From assembly GCA_030630165.1 (NCBI GenBank), contig DAOVNN010000106.1, forward strand, positions 1 through 8,783: a stretch of 8,783 nt of DNA. The letters are read 5' to 3'. A program made the position numbers and the translations under genes. This DNA comes from Candidatus Krumholzibacteriota bacterium. Lineage in GTDB: Bacteria; Krumholzibacteriota; Krumholzibacteriia; Krumholzibacteriales; Krumholzibacteriaceae. Within the stretch, counting starts at the first letter, position 1. Every line of letters begins with the position of its first letter. Below are positions 7,579 through 8,783 of the stretch, one piece after another. The notes under the pieces are model-generated. The model saw only the letters and a program-made list of their open reading frames with translations. It searched no databases and had not been told where the DNA came from.

Positions 7579-7818
7579 CTAGTAGACGCCGCTGGCGGCG
7601 GGTGATCCATCAGCGCTTTGGCCGTTCCACTCAGTGGTATATCTACCTGCGGGTCTCGATTCATCAACAAGAGTCGTTACGAGTCGTCCGGCAGCGTCAT
7701 AGATCCGGATTGATACATACCCCTGCTCTTTTATCCCGAACCCGATAGTGGTGATGGGATTGAACGGATTGGGGAAATTCTGGTCAAGCGCGGCGTCAGC
7801 GGCCGGGGTATTTCTTCT
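7579..7818 (-). pseudogene. Truncated, out-of-frame C-terminal sorting (T9SS/FlgD-like) domain
   Basis: On the - strand, the frame ending at the TAG at 7579-7581 encodes LDQNFPNPFNP, then VSIRIYDAAGRLV, AGRYTTEWNG and SPAASGVY. This is the classic C-terminal sorting domain (Por secretion tail/FlgD Ig-like) of FCB-group secreted proteins. It lies directly downstream of the exported protein at 7796-8719 but is offset by one nucleotide (needing a +1 shift), and it is open only from 7818. It stops at GVY, short of the final strand. If one base is assumed missing after TACTA, the next codons (7571-7579) read Ala-Arg-Leu, as the family consensus GVYFARL would. It therefore looks like the detached tail of the neighbouring gene, broken by two single-base lesions. 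Confidence 0.75.
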
Positions 7819-8719
7819 TCAGCCCGCCGAGGGAGATCGTTTCTTCTCCTGTCGAATCGGCGAACCAGCCGGAGAGCATCGCTGTGAGCCACCACATCGC
7901 CTTTGCCTTCTGCTCGCAGCTCGCATAAGAGGTGTGCCCGGCACCAGAGCCCGCCCACTGCGGATGCTCGATTGGAACGGTATCTCCCAGATACTCATAC
8001 GTGGCCTGATCCCACTCACCGGCTACGGGGTCGTACCACCATGCGTCCAGGTCGGCGAAATCGTACAGCACCTTATTGTTCTCGATGCAGAATGTCCTTA
8101 TACGCTCGTTGTTCTTCCACCTGTTATGTCCCGGATAGTCCGGTACCTGCGCATTTCCCGTGCAGTATACGAAAGTCACGTCGGGAAATTCCGCCTCCAG
8201 GACCGACATCGAATCGAGGTAGGCACTCACACTTTCACCTACCCAGTGATCCTGATAGAGCTCCATCTCCTTGCACCAGATAAACATCGAGGTATTTATC
8301 GAGGGTTTGGCGTTGAGAACCGCTCTCGTTTCGTTCATCGCCGCATCATGCACCCAGTAGTGATGGGGCGTTATGTAGGTCCCCGTTATCTGTCCGTTGA
8401 ATATACAGAATGCGTCGGATGCTGTCGGAAGGCTGTTGTCTTCGTAGGCGTAGGCGAACTGTGGCGCTGCCTCCAGCAGGATCTGGAGCCCTGCCGGTAT
8501 CTGCTCACCGTGAGATGTATGCGCGTAATGCAATTTCAGATTCACCCTGGCAGAGTCGATCCATGCAGCCGGTATCCTCGAGAGGTCCGTGCAGGCATGA
8601 TCGATGATCAGCGGCTCGTTTCCCTCCCAGGCGCTGACATTGCTGATTCCCGGCGCGGAGATGACAAGAGCCAGAACAACGGCGGACAGAAACCTTCTCA
8701 TCTCGATATTGCGTTCCAT
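7796..8719 (-). CDS. Exported HTSHG/DFAD-motif protein, possibly SGNH-hydrolase-like; 3' end frameshifted
   Basis: This ORF gives 307 residues before a frameshift. Residues 1-30 form a signal peptide: charged MERNIEMRR, hydrophobic FLSAVVLALVI, and probable cleavage after SNVSA. The mature part has the pattern IIDHACTDLSRIP (38-50), HYAHTSHG (64-71), TFVYCTGN (182-189), NNERIRTFC (203-211), NNKVLYDFADLDAW (214-227) and GHTSYASC (261-268), with six cysteines. I recall similar HTSHG...DFAD proteins in metagenomes of FCB-like bacteria, and the layout suggests an SGNH/GDSL-like alpha/beta fold, but I cannot assign a catalytic triad or substrate. The start at 8719 is chosen because GAGAGGGGAAG lies just upstream; an in-frame ATG at 8767 would add 16 residues in front of the signal peptide, and 8701 would shorten it. 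It is convergent with ligA and has lower GC than the operon. It should be surface-exposed or secreted if intact. Confidence 0.75.
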   Translation of the reverse strand: MERNIEMRRFLSAVVLALVISAPGISNVSAWEGNEPLIIDHACTDLSRIPAAWIDSARVNLKLHYAHTSHGEQIPAGLQILLEAAPQFAYAYEDNSLPTASDAFCIFNGQITGTYITPHHYWVHDAAMNETRAVLNAKPSINTSMFIWCKEMELYQDHWVGESVSAYLDSMSVLEAEFPDVTFVYCTGNAQVPDYPGHNRWKNNERIRTFCIENNKVLYDFADLDAWWYDPVAGEWDQATYEYLGDTVPIEHPQWAGSGAGHTSYASCEQKAKAMWWLTAMLSGWFADSTGEETISLGGLKKKYPGR

Positions 8720-8723
8720 TGCA

Positions 8724-8734
8724 CTTCCCCTCTC
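8724..8734 (-). promoter_or_regulatory. Ribosome binding site of the exported protein gene
   Basis: The - strand reads GAGAGGGGAAG just before GTGCATG-like spacing to the ATG at 8717-8719. The purine-rich GAGGGG core lies at a normal distance and selects the start that places a signal peptide at the N-terminus. The remaining bases to 8783 contain a CCATATGG palindrome (8764-8771) but no promoter I can support. Confidence 0.55.
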
Positions 8735-8783
8735 CCGTGAAAGAACTCCGCATGAAGTAATATCCATATGGAGCAGCCCCGCG

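Noticed and set aside
7587..7600. CGCCG-CTGG-CGGCG hairpin as the ligA terminator
   Set aside because: The stem is short (5-6 bp), has no T-run on either strand, and lies inside the codons for the conserved SPAASGV stretch of the sorting domain, so it is probably a coding coincidence.
7748..8740. 330-codon + strand ORF opposite the exported protein
   Set aside because: The - strand frame has a signal peptide, Shine-Dalgarno and family motifs, whereas the + strand product is rich in Arg/Pro/Cys and featureless.

Overview
The window looks like a chromosomal segment of an uncultured or little-studied bacterium with roughly 60% GC coding DNA, probably in the FCB superphylum or a neighbouring lineage. 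The main clue is on the right: a secreted protein followed by a degraded C-terminal sorting/FlgD-like domain carrying the LDQNFPNPFNP signature, which is typical of type IX secretion (T9SS) cargo and related surface proteins in groups such as Krumholzibacteriota, Eisenbacteria, Latescibacterota and Zixibacteria. The phylum is an inference. I see no phage, plasmid, IS element, CRISPR array, tRNA or rRNA.

Left part (1-253) is an AT-rich leader. It holds a plausible sigma70-type promoter pointing right (TTGACA at 194-199) and a near-consensus one pointing left out of the window (TTGAAA/TATAAA, 17-bp spacer, 49-77). A strong Shine-Dalgarno sequence (AAGGAGGA) fixes the first gene's start at 254.

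Middle part (254-7557) is a tightly packed four-gene run on the + strand: a DUF4912 protein with a Rho-N/SAP-like N-terminus and a histone-H1-like lysine-rich linker; a GH57 alpha-1,4-glucan branching enzyme with a DUF1957-type C-terminal helical domain; a second, larger GH57 protein with a DUF3536 C-terminal region; and a complete NAD+-dependent DNA ligase, ligA. The first three genes overlap by ATGA (4 bp each), and ligA starts 1 nt after the third stop, so the four are probably co-transcribed and the first three translationally coupled. The GH57 pair and the DUF4912 protein suggest storage-polysaccharide (glycogen-like alpha-glucan) metabolism. ligA looks like a passenger or is co-regulated for unknown reasons.

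Right part (7558-8783) has lower GC and is on the - strand, convergent with ligA. It encodes an exported protein with a signal peptide and HTSHG and DFAD motifs, perhaps SGNH-hydrolase-like. Its C-terminal sorting domain is out of frame with the body, then interrupted by a TAG, and recognisable sequence stops about 14 bp from the end of ligA. This looks like a decaying gene, a rearrangement edge or assembly error.

The most interesting material is the under-characterised DUF4912/GH57/GH57-DUF3536 cassette, with its DNA-binding-like lysine tail, and the broken surface-protein gene on its flank.
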